Of a DNA stretch of 64,000 nt, positions 8,893 through 18,012 are shown in pieces. This DNA is from Clostridia bacterium (GTDB lineage: Bacteria > Bacillota > Clostridia > Caldicoprobacterales > Caldicoprobacteraceae): the NCBI GenBank assembly GCA_017577715.1, contig PKRC01000009.1:3985-67984 (forward strand). Reading direction: 5' to 3'. Made by a program: the position numbers and the translations under genes. The notes under the pieces were generated by a model that saw nothing but the letters and a program-made list of their open reading frames with translations, had not been told where the DNA came from and searched no databases. The stretch's first letter is position 1. Every line of letters begins with the position of its first letter.

Positions 8893-8956
8893 CAAAAACC
8901 CCCAGTTGATTTATTGCTTTAATTAATTAAAGTGATAAAGTGATAAATTTGCCTAT

Positions 8957-8986
8957 ATTATATTACAAACTCTAATAGAATGTCAA
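8957..8986 (-). promoter_or_regulatory. Consensus promoter of the his operon
   Basis: Minus-strand TTGACA (8981-8986), 18-bp spacer, TATAAT (8957-8962). Predicted leader is about 55 bases and contains the palindrome CTTTAATTAATTAAAG (8917-8932) and a tandem GTGATAAA repeat, which could be operator sequence. The leader is too short for a histidine T-box. Confidence 0.8.
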
Positions 8987-9006
8987 ATATAAATTTGCCC
9001 TTTGCC

Positions 9007-10872
9007 TTAGGCTAGATAACTGTCCGTCAGACCCGTCAATTGAGGCTTAAATTGTTCTCTATATAGTATTGAATAAAGGCCGTTATTCTTAAGAAGCTCG
9101 TGATGGGTTCCGCTTTCCACAATCCTGCCGTTGTCTATCACCAGTATGCGATGGGCTGCCAGAATGGTAGAAAGCCTGTGAGCGATGACTATGCTGGTAC
9201 GCCCCGAAAGTAGGGCCTCCAATGCCTTCTGTATCAGAGCTTCGGTGTGGGAATCCAGAGATGACGTTGCCTCATCTAAAATTATGATTCGGGGATTGGA
9301 AAGGAGTACCCTGGCTATGGCTATGCGTTGTTTTTCACCACCTGAAAGCTTAATTCCCCGTTCCCCTACTACCGTATCATATCCTTCAGGCAGCGATGAT
9401 ATAAAATCATGAATCTGAGCTGCCTTACAGGCGGCTATCATCTCCTCCTCGGTGGCGTCGGGTTTGCCGTAAAGGATGTTCTCTCGAATGGTAGCGTTAA
9501 ATAGATATGGATCCTGCGTCACCATTCCGATCTGACTTCGCAGCGATTTCAAAGTGACAGTTCGTATATCCCTTCCGTCAATCAGGATTCTTCCCGATGT
9601 GGGCTCATATAGGCGCGGTACCAGATATGCTATGGTGGTCTTCCCGGCACCTGTCGGTCCTACTATTGCTATCATTTGTCCTGGTTCAACAGAAAAAGTG
9701 ATGTCTTCCAAAGTAGGATTTTCCCCGTCATATGAAAAGTACACATGATCAAATTCAATTTTCCCTGAAATCGGGGGCAATTCAACAGCCTCAGGCAAAT
9801 CCTTGATATCCGGTTCCCTATCAAGGTAATCGAAAATCCTTTCAAATAGCGCGAAAGATCTGGTAATGTCCACATGGAGATTGGACAGGTGGCTGACGGG
9901 ACCATAAAGCCTTGTAAGTAGGGTAACAAATGTAACTACAGTACCTACGGTCAGTTCATCCTTTATGACGAGATATCCTCCAACGAAATATATAATGGAG
10001 GGGCCCAGTACCGAGATGGTCCTTAACAGCATGAAAAACCATCGTCCAACCATGTTTTCACGAATTTGAAGCTTTATCACTTCCAAATTTATATCATGAA
10101 ATTTCTTTATCTCGGCTTCCTCACGGGTAAAAATTTTGGTCAGTATGACGCCGCTTATTCCCAACGTTTCCTGTATGTGCTGATTCATCTCAGCCATTTT
10201 TTGATGGGTTTCGCTTGCCAGCCTCCACCTCATTTTTCCTACCTGACGGGTGGGCAATACGAAAAACGGTACGAGGAAAGTTCCCAGGATGGCAAGTTTC
10301 CAATTCATAGAAAATAAAGCCGTCAACGTTAAAACAAGGCTAAACAAATTATATACTATATTTACTAGAGTGCCTGATATAATACCCTCTATTCCGTGGA
10401 TGTCATTATTTAAACGGGAAATTATCTCTCCGGTCTTTTCATTGGAAAAAAATTTTAAGGACATGTATTGTAAATGCCTGTACATCTGGTTTCTTACATC
10501 CAGTATGATGTGTTTCGACATCCATGTTGTTACGTAGTTTTGCCCGACGCTTATAAGGCCAGATAGGATTGTGGCAGCTATGGAGGCCAATGTCAAAAAT
10601 CCCAGCAAAGCCATGTCTTTGTTCTTAATTGCTACGTCAATAATGTTTTTGGTAATAATGGGCGGAATTAAATCCAGCCCCGAAATTGCCAATAGGCATA
10701 GTAAGATTATAATTTGCTGTTTCCAATAAGGAACTAGATACTTCAAAATCCTTATAAGGATCTCCTTGGAAATTTGGGGACGTTGCTTTGAATCCTCGAA
10801 TCGCATCCTCCCCCATCCCATTCCTCTGCCCATACCGGGTCCAACAAATCCTGGCCCTGGTCGTGGACTCAT
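9007..10872 (-). CDS. ABC exporter, fused membrane and ATPase domains
   Basis: Homodimer-type ABC exporter half-transporter of about 621 residues (MsbA/LmrA/BmrA class); substrate unknown. The N-terminus has a Gly/Pro/Arg-rich tail, then about six membrane helices (residues 35-330), then the nucleotide-binding domain with Walker A GPTGAGKTT, signature LSGGEKQ, Walker B IIILDEATSSLD and switch His in IAHRLST. The first ATG (10881) overlaps the ribosome binding site AAAGGAG, so the fourth codon ATG at 10872, 9 bases after it, is the better start. Monocistronic, about 110 bases upstream of the his promoter. Confidence 0.9.
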   Translation of the reverse strand: MSPRPGPGFVGPGMGRGMGWGRMRFEDSKQRPQISKEILIRILKYLVPYWKQQIIILLCLLAISGLDLIPPIITKNIIDVAIKNKDMALLGFLTLASIAATILSGLISVGQNYVTTWMSKHIILDVRNQMYRHLQYMSLKFFSNEKTGEIISRLNNDIHGIEGIISGTLVNIVYNLFSLVLTLTALFSMNWKLAILGTFLVPFFVLPTRQVGKMRWRLASETHQKMAEMNQHIQETLGISGVILTKIFTREEAEIKKFHDINLEVIKLQIRENMVGRWFFMLLRTISVLGPSIIYFVGGYLVIKDELTVGTVVTFVTLLTRLYGPVSHLSNLHVDITRSFALFERIFDYLDREPDIKDLPEAVELPPISGKIEFDHVYFSYDGENPTLEDITFSVEPGQMIAIVGPTGAGKTTIAYLVPRLYEPTSGRILIDGRDIRTVTLKSLRSQIGMVTQDPYLFNATIRENILYGKPDATEEEMIAACKAAQIHDFISSLPEGYDTVVGERGIKLSGGEKQRIAIARVLLSNPRIIILDEATSSLDSHTEALIQKALEALLSGRTSIVIAHRLSTILAAHRILVIDNGRIVESGTHHELLKNNGLYSILYREQFKPQLTGLTDSYLA

Positions 10873-10933
10873 CAGTATCATCTCCTTTAAAAAGATTTCA
10901 TCCTCTGGAGGAGGGGGATGAATTGCTAAAAAT

Positions 10934-10962
10934 ATGATATAATATTTAGAACGTCATGACAA
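10934..10962 (-). promoter_or_regulatory. Likely promoter of the ABC exporter, back to back with a plus-strand -10
   Basis: Minus strand TTGTCA (10957-10962), 17-bp spacer, TATCAT (10934-10939). A plus-strand TATAAT at 10938-10943, with no good -35, overlaps it and could serve the divergent histidinol phosphatase gene. Overlapping divergent promoters would make the two genes compete for polymerase. Confidence 0.45.
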
Positions 10963-11004
10963 TGGACAATATACCAAATCTATCAAAGGCAGGGATGAGA
11001 GTTG

Positions 11005-11808
11005 ATGGATTATCACATTCACAGCACATATTCGGTGGATAGCCGTATGTCTATGGAAGAGGCATGCCTCAGCGCTATACAGGCGGGAGTTATAGAAATA
11101 GCTTTCACCGATCACATAGACATCGATTGGCCGGACACCGCCGTTCCGCCATTTGATGTCGGAATGCTGGATAAATATTTTGAAGACATAGAGAAAATGC
11201 AGGATAAATTCAAAGGGCAGTTGGTGATAAAGAAGGGAATTGAAATTGGCTTGCAACCACATATCCTGGATGAGTGCGCCGATATAGTGCAATCTTACCC
11301 CTTCGATTTTGTGATAGCCTCGGTTCATTTGGTAGGAGGTGTAGACCCATACTTGGGGGGATTTTATCAGGGTAAGACGAAGGAAGAAACCTATGAGGAA
11401 TATTATGAGGAGATATTGAGGCTCATTACATCCTTTGACCAGTTTAACGTCTTGGGGCATTTGGATTATATAAAAAGGTATTCGCCATTCCCCGTTGAAA
11501 AAAATGATCATCTACTTGGTATTTCCTTAATAGATGAGATACTTAAAACCCTCATTGACAAAGGTAAGGGGCTGGAAGTCAATACGTCGGGCTACCGCCA
11601 TGTATCGGAAACCCCTATGCCCCATCCCGATATAATCAAAAGATACAGAGATTTGGGTGGTAAAATCATTACGCTGGGCTCAGATGCCCATACTCCCGAG
11701 CACGTGGCATTCAGACTTGAAACCGCCCTTAAAGAAATAAAGAGGTCAGGGTTTGATGCCCTCACCTCTTTCACCGGCATGCAGCCTGAATTTATCATTA
11801 TACCTTGA
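11005..11808 (+). CDS. Histidinol-phosphatase, PHP family
   Basis: Metal-dependent PHP-domain phosphatase of 267 residues, assigned to dephosphorylate histidinol phosphate, the step between HisC and HisD. Metal-ligand motifs: DYHIHSTYS at the N-terminus, FTDHID, VIASVH, LGHLDYIKRY and LGSDAHTPEH. The ATG at 11005 is preferred over the adjacent TTG at 11002; a weak AGGG/GAGAG lies upstream. It is divergent from the ABC exporter and ends 14 bases from the convergent atpC. Proximity to the his operon supports the role, though other PHP substrates are possible. Confidence 0.85.
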   Translation: MDYHIHSTYSVDSRMSMEEACLSAIQAGVIEIAFTDHIDIDWPDTAVPPFDVGMLDKYFEDIEKMQDKFKGQLVIKKGIEIGLQPHILDECADIVQSYPFDFVIASVHLVGGVDPYLGGFYQGKTKEETYEEYYEEILRLITSFDQFNVLGHLDYIKRYSPFPVEKNDHLLGISLIDEILKTLIDKGKGLEVNTSGYRHVSETPMPHPDIIKRYRDLGGKIITLGSDAHTPEHVAFRLETALKEIKRSGFDALTSFTGMQPEFIIIP

Positions 11809-11822
11809 CCTTGATGACAAAG

Positions 11823-12236
11823 TCAATCGATGTTGTAGCGTTTCTTTACCTTTAGCCTGGCCATGGCGCGGGCCATAGCGGCTTTTGACTGGTAGTATTC
11901 CTTCATGCTCCTGCGCAGGCGTATCCTCTGCTGCGCTCTTTCGAGGGCTGCTTGAGCGCGCTTTTCATCTATTTCCTCTGGCCATTCTACAGAGTGGGAT
12001 AGAATGATAACCCCATCGGGGCGTACTTCCATAAATCCTTCATTTATAGCCGCCTCGCGCCATTTGCCGTTCTGCTTTATTTTAAGCGTCCCAATGGCAA
12101 CCAGGGCTACCATTGGTATGTGCCCTTTCATGATGCCCAGCTCGCCGTCCGAGCTGTTTACAATCACCATCTCCACATTCCCTTTGAAAAAGGTCTTCTC
12201 GGGGGTTATGACCTCAAGGTAAAACTCTCCTGCCAT
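11823..12236 (-). CDS. atpC: ATP synthase F1 epsilon subunit
   Basis: Central-stalk subunit of 137 residues that couples gamma rotation and can inhibit ATP hydrolysis. The N-terminal beta sandwich (1-85) has the family block GELGIMKGHIPMVALV; the C-terminal part (88-137) is a helical hairpin rich in Ala, Arg and Lys. It follows atpD by 6 bases and is the last gene of the operon. No clear terminator lies in the 14 bases before the convergent phosphatase gene. Confidence 0.95.
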   Translation of the reverse strand: MAGEFYLEVITPEKTFFKGNVEMVIVNSSDGELGIMKGHIPMVALVAIGTLKIKQNGKWREAAINEGFMEVRPDGVIILSHSVEWPEEIDEKRAQAALERAQQRIRLRRSMKEYYQSKAAMARAMARLKVKKRYNID

Positions 12237-12242
12237 CTTCCA

Positions 12243-13649
12243 TCAACCCGCTTTCTTCATCTGTCCGGCTTTTTCAAGCACCTCATCCAGATTACCCACC
12301 ATGAAGAATGCAGCTTCGGGTATGTCATCCACCTTTCCATCCACAATAGCCCTGAACCCTTCAATGGTCTCCTTAAGCGGGACAAATTTCCCTTGTATGC
12401 CGGTATAGGTAGCAGCCACGTGGAATGGCTGGGACAGGAACCGCTGTATTTTGCGCGCTCTGTAGACTACCAATCTATCTTCTTCACTGAGCTCTTCCAT
12501 ACCAAGGATGGCTATTATATCCTGCAACTCTTTATACCGTTGTAGGATTTCCTGGACCTTTCGCGCTACCAGGTAGTGCTCCTTGCCCACAATTCTCGGG
12601 TCAAGTATCCTCGAGCTCGATTCCAGAGGGTCAATGGCAGGATATATGCCCATCTCGGCGATTTGCCTGGACAGAACGGTGGTGGCATCCAGATGGGCAA
12701 ATATAGTGGCAGGTGCAGGGTCAGTGAGGTCATCAGCCGGAACATACACCGCTTGAACCGACGTGATGGAGCCGTTTTTGGTGGATGTTATGCGTTCCTG
12801 CAGCGCGCCGACTTCCATCGCCAGGGTGGGCTGATATCCCACTGCCGAAGGCATCCTCCCTAGCAAGGCTGACACCTCGGCCCCTGCCTGTATGAAGCGA
12901 AAGATGTTGTCTATGAAAAGCAACACGTCCTGGCCTTCCCTGTCCCGGAAGTATTCTGCAAGGGTAAGGCCCGTCAACGCTACCCGCATCCTGGCACCCG
13001 GTGGCTCATCCATTTGGCCAAACACCAGAGCAGTCCTTTCCAGTACTCCTGACTGCGTCATCTCGCTTACCAGCTCATGCCCTTCGCGGGTGCGTTCGCC
13101 TACACCGGTAAACACCGAGACCCCGCCGTGCTGTGTCACGATATTGTGTATGAGTTCCATGATGAGTACCGTCTTGCCCACGCCGGCTCCGCCAAACAGG
13201 CCAATCTTGCCCCCTTTGGGATATGGAGCCAACAGGTCTATGACCTTGATCCCCGTCTCCAATATATCGGTGGCCGGTCGTTGCTCTTCGATGGGCGGTG
13301 CAGGACGGTGAATGGGCACCCTTTCCCGTGCATTTACAGGCCCCTTGCCATCGATGGGTTCTCCTAAAACATTAAACACTCGCCCTAGCACTTCCTTACC
13401 CACCGGTACCGTAATGGGCATCCCAGTATCATAGGCTTCAAGGCCTCTTTTTAAACCATCGGTGGCTTCAAGGGCAATGCAGCGCACCTTTCGGTCCTCT
13501 AAATGCTGGGATACCTCTGCCCATACCACCCTTGAACCATCCACTATCTTTATGGCATTGAGGATAGCCGGCATATCTTCCGATTCAAACTGTATATCGA
13601 TCACTGGACCGACAATTCGTACTACTCTTCCCCTGTTTTTGTATTCCAT
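12243..13649 (-). CDS. atpD: ATP synthase F1 beta subunit
   Basis: Catalytic subunit that makes ATP at the alpha/beta interfaces. The P-loop GGAGVGKT, the catalytic-Glu region GVGERTREGHE, and DELSEED-type LGMEELSEEDR are present. The frame extends 12 codons upstream into atpG, but the ATG at 13649 (MEYKNRGRVVRIVGPV) is the real start: AAAGGAGATGAG lies just upstream and the family begins there. That gives 468 residues, a normal length, and a 16-base gap after atpG. Confidence 0.97.
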   Translation of the reverse strand: MEYKNRGRVVRIVGPVIDIQFESEDMPAILNAIKIVDGSRVVWAEVSQHLEDRKVRCIALEATDGLKRGLEAYDTGMPITVPVGKEVLGRVFNVLGEPIDGKGPVNARERVPIHRPAPPIEEQRPATDILETGIKVIDLLAPYPKGGKIGLFGGAGVGKTVLIMELIHNIVTQHGGVSVFTGVGERTREGHELVSEMTQSGVLERTALVFGQMDEPPGARMRVALTGLTLAEYFRDREGQDVLLFIDNIFRFIQAGAEVSALLGRMPSAVGYQPTLAMEVGALQERITSTKNGSITSVQAVYVPADDLTDPAPATIFAHLDATTVLSRQIAEMGIYPAIDPLESSSRILDPRIVGKEHYLVARKVQEILQRYKELQDIIAILGMEELSEEDRLVVYRARKIQRFLSQPFHVAATYTGIQGKFVPLKETIEGFRAIVDGKVDDIPEAAFFMVGNLDEVLEKAGQMKKAG

Positions 13650-13665
13650 ATATATCTCATCTCCT

Positions 13666-14544
13666 TTATGAGTACTGCTTTTCAAACGCAGCTACGCCAC
13701 CCATTATCTCGGAAATTTCATTGGTGATGACTGCCTGCCTTGCCTGATTGTACTTAATCTGCAGCTGGGCTATCATTTCATCGGCGTTTTTGGTAGCGGT
13801 ATCCATTGCCATCATCCTGGCCTGCTGTTCGCTGGCAAATGATTGTATCAACGCCCCGTATATAAATCCCAGAAGGTACTTGGGGATGAGCAGGTCAAGC
13901 ACTGCTTTAGGCGATGGATGATATAGTATATCGGCGCGATAGTTGACATCAAGGCTGACATCAAAAAAAGCCGACAGTTCTACTGGCAGCAGCTTTATAA
14001 CCCGTGGTGTCTGTTTTACCGTCGATTCCATATGGGTATAGACGATGTACAGCTCATCCGTCTTGTTTTGACTGTAGCAATCTATCAGATATTCGGCCAT
14101 ATCCCTTGAATAGTAAAAATTTGGATTCTCTGCTGCATCCAAAAATTCATCTCTTACTTTATATCCCTTTTTCTTGAAGAAATCGCGGGCTACATGGCCC
14201 ACTACGAATATATCAACAGAACCGCCGTGCTGCTGTATATGTGAGAGGGCCGTGTGCAGCACGTTATGGTTGTATGCGCCGCACAGCCCTTTATTTCCGG
14301 CAATGACCAAATAAGTAGCTCTTTCATTTCCTCTAGGTATAAAAAAAGGATGGTCTATTTCTGGACTATGGATTATGATGTCTTTGAGAGTAGAGCGTAT
14401 CTTCTCGAAGTATACATGGTTAGCCCTGTATTTTTCCATGGCTCTGCTGAGCTTGGACGAAGCTATGAGGTACATGGCTTTGGTTATTTGCCGCGTTTGG
14501 CGTATGGTCCTGATCCTGCGCTTAATCTCAATCACGCTATACAT
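13666..14544 (-). CDS. atpG: ATP synthase F1 gamma subunit
   Basis: Rotor shaft subunit of 292 residues. The N-terminal coiled-coil helix (IKRRIRTIRQTRQITKAM) and C-terminal helix (RQAVITNEISEIMGGVAAF) flank a Rossmann-like domain containing GNKGLCGAYN. Follows the alpha gene by 21 bases, with GGGTGAT as ribosome binding site. Nothing in it appears altered to compensate for the shortened delta. Confidence 0.95.
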   Translation of the reverse strand: MYSVIEIKRRIRTIRQTRQITKAMYLIASSKLSRAMEKYRANHVYFEKIRSTLKDIIIHSPEIDHPFFIPRGNERATYLVIAGNKGLCGAYNHNVLHTALSHIQQHGGSVDIFVVGHVARDFFKKKGYKVRDEFLDAAENPNFYYSRDMAEYLIDCYSQNKTDELYIVYTHMESTVKQTPRVIKLLPVELSAFFDVSLDVNYRADILYHPSPKAVLDLLIPKYLLGFIYGALIQSFASEQQARMMAMDTATKNADEMIAQLQIKYNQARQAVITNEISEIMGGVAAFEKQYS

Positions 14545-14565
14545 GGCAATATCACCCGCACATCC

Positions 14566-16359
14566 TTATTGCTTCAAGAAGGTCGGTTTAAAATCCTTAA
14601 CAGCGGTCTCTATCTGGGCCATGTCCTCTTCCGTTATATCGCCACTTTGGCGTATGTTTTCGATGACGTTCCTGTGATAGCACTCCATATATTCGATAAA
14701 CTGTTGTTTAAATTCCTGGATCCTATTTACGGGTACATCCAAAAGCATCTTTCTGGTAACTACATACAGCAGTATTACCTGATGTACTACATCCATGGGG
14801 TGGTACTGCTCTTGCTTGAGCATCTCGGTAATCCTCTCTCCTTGGGCCAGCAATTGCTGGGTAGATGGATCCAGCTCCGAGTTAAACTGGGAAAATACCT
14901 GCAGCTCGCGATACTGTGCAAGCTCCAGGCGCAATGTCCCCGAGACTTTTGCCATGGCTTTAATCTGAGCAGCCTTTCCTACCCTTGATACCGACAGCCC
15001 CACATTTACAGCCGGACGAATGCCAGCGAAAAACAGCTCGTCTTCCAAGAAAATCTGACCATCGGTTATGGATATTACATTTGTGGGTATATAGGCCGAT
15101 ATATCTCCAGCCTGAGTTTCTATTATGGGCAGCGCCGTCAAGGACCCACCGCCTTTTTCCTTGCTCAACTTGGCTGAACGCTCCAAAAGGCGGGAATGCA
15201 GGTAAAAGATGTCCCCGGGATAGGCCTCACGCCCAGGAGGACGGCGCAAAAGCAAGGATAATGTCCTATAAGCTACGGCATGTTTGGACAGATCGTCATA
15301 GACAATGAGCACGTCCCTTCCCTTGTACATGAAATATTCCGCCATAGCACAACCCGCATAAGGGGCAATATATTGCATGGTGGCAGAGTCGCTGGCTGTA
15401 GCCGAAACCACAATGGTATAATCCATAGCCCCCATTTCCCTTAGGGTATTAATGACCTGGGATACCGTGGAAGCTTTTTGGCCTATTGCAACGTACACGC
15501 ATATTACATCCTTACCTTTTTGGTTGACAATGGTGTCAAGGGCGATGGCCGTCTTACCCGTCTGGCGGTCACCTATGATGAGTTGCCTCTGACCCTTCCC
15601 AATGGGTATCATGGAATCTATGGCCAGCAGGCCAGTTTGCAGGGGCTGATTTACCACATCCCTCTCATATATGCCGGGGGCCTTGTTCTCAATTTCCCTG
15701 TAACCTTCAGGTCGAATAGGGCCCTTTCCGTCGAGGGGCTGTCCCAGGGGATTGACCACCCTGCCCAGCAAGCTTTCGCCCACCGGAACCTGTACCATCT
15801 TCCCGGTGCTATAGACCATCGTTCCTGCGGCTACCGAATTCTGGTTGTTGAGTAGCACCGCGCCCACGGCGTCCTCCTCTAGGTTAAAGGCTATGCCAAA
15901 TGTACCACCTTCAAACCTTAGAAGTTCACCATACATGCAATCGCTCAAACCGCTTATTAGTACCACTCCATCCCCCGAACGCACCACCCGCCCCACATTT
16001 TCCACATCAAATTCCTGCTGGTATTCTTGAATCCTCTCTCTAATAAACTCGCCGACTGACGCCATGTCGGTGAGTTGTTCCGACGATTTGACGCCAGTGA
16101 CAAGGTCAACCATATCCCCTTTTTGAAAGTCCAACAGGTGTTCCTTTATCCTACTAAGCTGCCCTTTTAAGCTGCCATCATATATCCTGTCCCCGATGGA
16201 TACTATGATTCCGCCTATTATTTCCGGTTCAACTTTTAAATGAAGTTTCAGCTTCTTGCCTAAAAATTTTGAAAACCGTTCCTCTATTTGCGCAACAGTT
16301 GCCTCATCCAATGGAAAAGCCGACCATAAGGTCCCCGTTTCAACGTTCGGTACATTCAT
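14566..16359 (-). CDS. atpA: Fusion of delta C-terminal domain to ATP synthase alpha subunit
   Basis: One uninterrupted 597-residue frame. Residues 8-76 match the C-terminal domain of delta/OSCP (SAFPLDEATVAQIEERFSKF, then EPEIIGGIIVSIGDRIYDGS, the classic delta signature); residues from about Met99 are a full alpha subunit, with P-loop GDRQTGKT at 263-270. The roughly 105-residue N-terminal domain of delta is absent, and no separate atpH exists between atpF and here. The ATG overlaps the atpF stop (ATGA). Internal Met83 has AAGGGGAT only 2 bases upstream and Met99 has no ribosome binding site, so separate alpha synthesis is possible but not well supported. With three alphas per F1, three delta domains would be made. 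Confidence 0.92.
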   Translation of the reverse strand: MNVPNVETGTLWSAFPLDEATVAQIEERFSKFLGKKLKLHLKVEPEIIGGIIVSIGDRIYDGSLKGQLSRIKEHLLDFQKGDMVDLVTGVKSSEQLTDMASVGEFIRERIQEYQQEFDVENVGRVVRSGDGVVLISGLSDCMYGELLRFEGGTFGIAFNLEEDAVGAVLLNNQNSVAAGTMVYSTGKMVQVPVGESLLGRVVNPLGQPLDGKGPIRPEGYREIENKAPGIYERDVVNQPLQTGLLAIDSMIPIGKGQRQLIIGDRQTGKTAIALDTIVNQKGKDVICVYVAIGQKASTVSQVINTLREMGAMDYTIVVSATASDSATMQYIAPYAGCAMAEYFMYKGRDVLIVYDDLSKHAVAYRTLSLLLRRPPGREAYPGDIFYLHSRLLERSAKLSKEKGGGSLTALPIIETQAGDISAYIPTNVISITDGQIFLEDELFFAGIRPAVNVGLSVSRVGKAAQIKAMAKVSGTLRLELAQYRELQVFSQFNSELDPSTQQLLAQGERITEMLKQEQYHPMDVVHQVILLYVVTRKMLLDVPVNRIQEFKQQFIEYMECYHRNVIENIRQSGDITEEDMAQIETAVKDFKPTFLKQ

Positions 16360-16835
16360 GTTTCCACCTTCTCCAGGAATTCCTGTATCATGGCTTTATT
16401 CTGTTCAGGGGTTATATGGCTTTGCAGGACCTTGGAAGCCAGCTCCACGACCAACTCTGCAGTCTGAGCTTTGAAAGCCTCAATTGCCTGTTGGCGTTCC
16501 TGCTCTATTTGGCGCTTTGCTTGTTCCAGCATGGCCTCTGCCTCTCTTTGCGCCTGTTGCTGCGCCTCCCGTATGCGCTGCTGTGCGGTGTGCTCGGCCT
16601 GCTCCATGATGGCCTTTACCTGCTGGCGCACCTTTTCAAGTTCCTCGCTGGACAAGCGCCTTTTTTCCTCGATCTCGCTTTCGCGCTTTTTGAGCTCCTC
16701 CATCTTTGCCTCAATGTTCTGCGTACGCTTATCCAAAAAACCCTTTATGGGTTTAAAAAGTAGACGCTTTAGAAACCAAAACAGTATAACTATGTTGATT
16801 ATTTGGAAGACAAACGTCCAGATATACTCCTTCAT
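16356..16835 (-). CDS. atpF: ATP synthase Fo b subunit
   Basis: Peripheral stalk subunit of 159 residues: one N-terminal membrane helix (about 5-25, WTFVFQIINIVILFWFL) then a long charged coiled coil rich in Glu, Gln, Arg and Lys. Its C-terminus normally binds the delta C-terminal domain, here fused to alpha. Ends in ATGA overlap with the fusion gene; begins after a 160-base gap from atpE in which I see no gene. Confidence 0.93.
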   Translation of the reverse strand: MKEYIWTFVFQIINIVILFWFLKRLLFKPIKGFLDKRTQNIEAKMEELKKRESEIEEKRRLSSEELEKVRQQVKAIMEQAEHTAQQRIREAQQQAQREAEAMLEQAKRQIEQERQQAIEAFKAQTAELVVELASKVLQSHITPEQNKAMIQEFLEKVET

Positions 16836-16996
16836 ACCGTATTCACCGTTTCCTTAAATTTTTATTATTCGTGGGAAAGGTATCTCGCAAGAATGTGGCA
16901 TCAAAAGCCGGTATCGTTTATTGTATCTTATTTTTGATGAAAACCATAAACCTTTGCTTGCCTATAGTGGTCTGGCTATTTATTATTAGAAAGCAT

Positions 16997-17215
16997 TTAC
17001 CGCACAAAGATTATGAGCAATGCAATGACAAAGCCGTATATGGCTATGGACTCTGTAAGAGCCAGGCCCAAGAGCAGAATTCTGTTGATCTGGTTTGCGG
17101 CTTCTGGCTGCCTTCCAGTGGCCTCAACGGCTTTACCGGTAGCAATGCCCATGCCTATACCTGCACCCACGCCAGTCAAAACCGCCAATGCAGCGCCAAT
17201 AGCAGCTATTCCCAT
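16997..17215 (-). CDS. atpE: ATP synthase Fo c subunit
   Basis: Ring-forming proteolipid of 72 residues, two membrane helices joined by the RQPEA loop (35-39). The ion-binding carboxylate is Glu55 in LTESIAIYG. Ser56 follows as in sodium-type rings, but Met22 occupies the position of the sodium-ligand Gln32 of Ilyobacter, and Ile57 replaces Thr, so proton coupling is more likely. Strong AGGAGGTGA 8 bases before the ATG fits the need for many copies. Gaps of 98 and 160 bases flank it. Confidence 0.95.
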   Translation of the reverse strand: MGIAAIGAALAVLTGVGAGIGMGIATGKAVEATGRQPEAANQINRILLLGLALTESIAIYGFVIALLIIFVR

Positions 17216-17313
17216 TTTTTAGTTCACCTCCTAAGATGATGGTCTCCAACATCTTGACTGCATCAATTTGTTTTTGTGGCATCACAATGCCTTTTTACCA
17301 GTTATGCTATAGC

Positions 17314-17991
17314 TCATTCTATAGCCTCTCCTATGAACGTCAGCGATAAAGTAATGAATATATAGGTCTGTATAAGCCCATCAAACAGGGTGAAATATAT
17401 AGATAAAAAAGCAGGTGCTACAACAGGTACCACCTTGCGGATAAGCTCCATTACCACCAGTCCTCCCAGAATGTTCCCGAACATTCGGGATGCTAGGGAT
17501 ACAGGCACAGCCAAATCGCTGAGAACTTTGATGGGAGCAATAAACGGTACGGGTTTGCCATAATTCTTTATCCGGCCCCACAAGCCCTTTTTCTTTATGC
17601 CATAAAAGTTGATCAGGAAAAATGTGATGAGCGACAGGGCAAAGGTAATGACAATGTAGGTAGTAGGAGGTCTCAAGCCAAAAAGCTCAATGGTGTTGGC
17701 AAACCCCAGATAGAGCACTAGAGTACCGATATAAGGTGCCAGCTCGTCGCTGAATTCATGTACCGCATCGCGGGAAAAACTGTATACCCACTCAACCAGT
17801 AATTCAAGTACGTTCTGAAAACCCCTCGGTATATCCTGAAACCGCGGGAAAATACAAAATCTTACTATAACAGCGAAGATTATCAACCCCGCACTGACAA
17901 TCCACGATATGCACACTGCATCAGTCACGGGTATTCCGCCCATTATGGGTATAGTAAACCACACCTTAGGATTTAAATCTATTCCTTCCAT
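17314..17991 (-). CDS. atpB: ATP synthase Fo a subunit
   Basis: Membrane stator subunit of 225 residues that forms the ion half-channels beside the c ring. Five or six hydrophobic segments; the essential arginine is in SLASRMFGNILGG. The C-terminal helix FITLSLTFIGEAIE is typical. It is 21 bases after atpI. Family length is normal for Bacillota. Confidence 0.94.
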   Translation of the reverse strand: MEGIDLNPKVWFTIPIMGGIPVTDAVCISWIVSAGLIIFAVIVRFCIFPRFQDIPRGFQNVLELLVEWVYSFSRDAVHEFSDELAPYIGTLVLYLGFANTIELFGLRPPTTYIVITFALSLITFFLINFYGIKKKGLWGRIKNYGKPVPFIAPIKVLSDLAVPVSLASRMFGNILGGLVVMELIRKVVPVVAPAFLSIYFTLFDGLIQTYIFITLSLTFIGEAIE

Positions 17992-18012
17992 GCTCCATCG
18001 CTTCCCTTCCTC

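Noticed and set aside
16063..16113. Independent alpha-subunit start at Met83 or Met99 inside the delta-alpha fusion
   Set aside because: Met99 has no ribosome binding site, and the GGGG before Met83 is only 2 bases away. Kept as an open possibility in the finding, not annotated as a separate gene.
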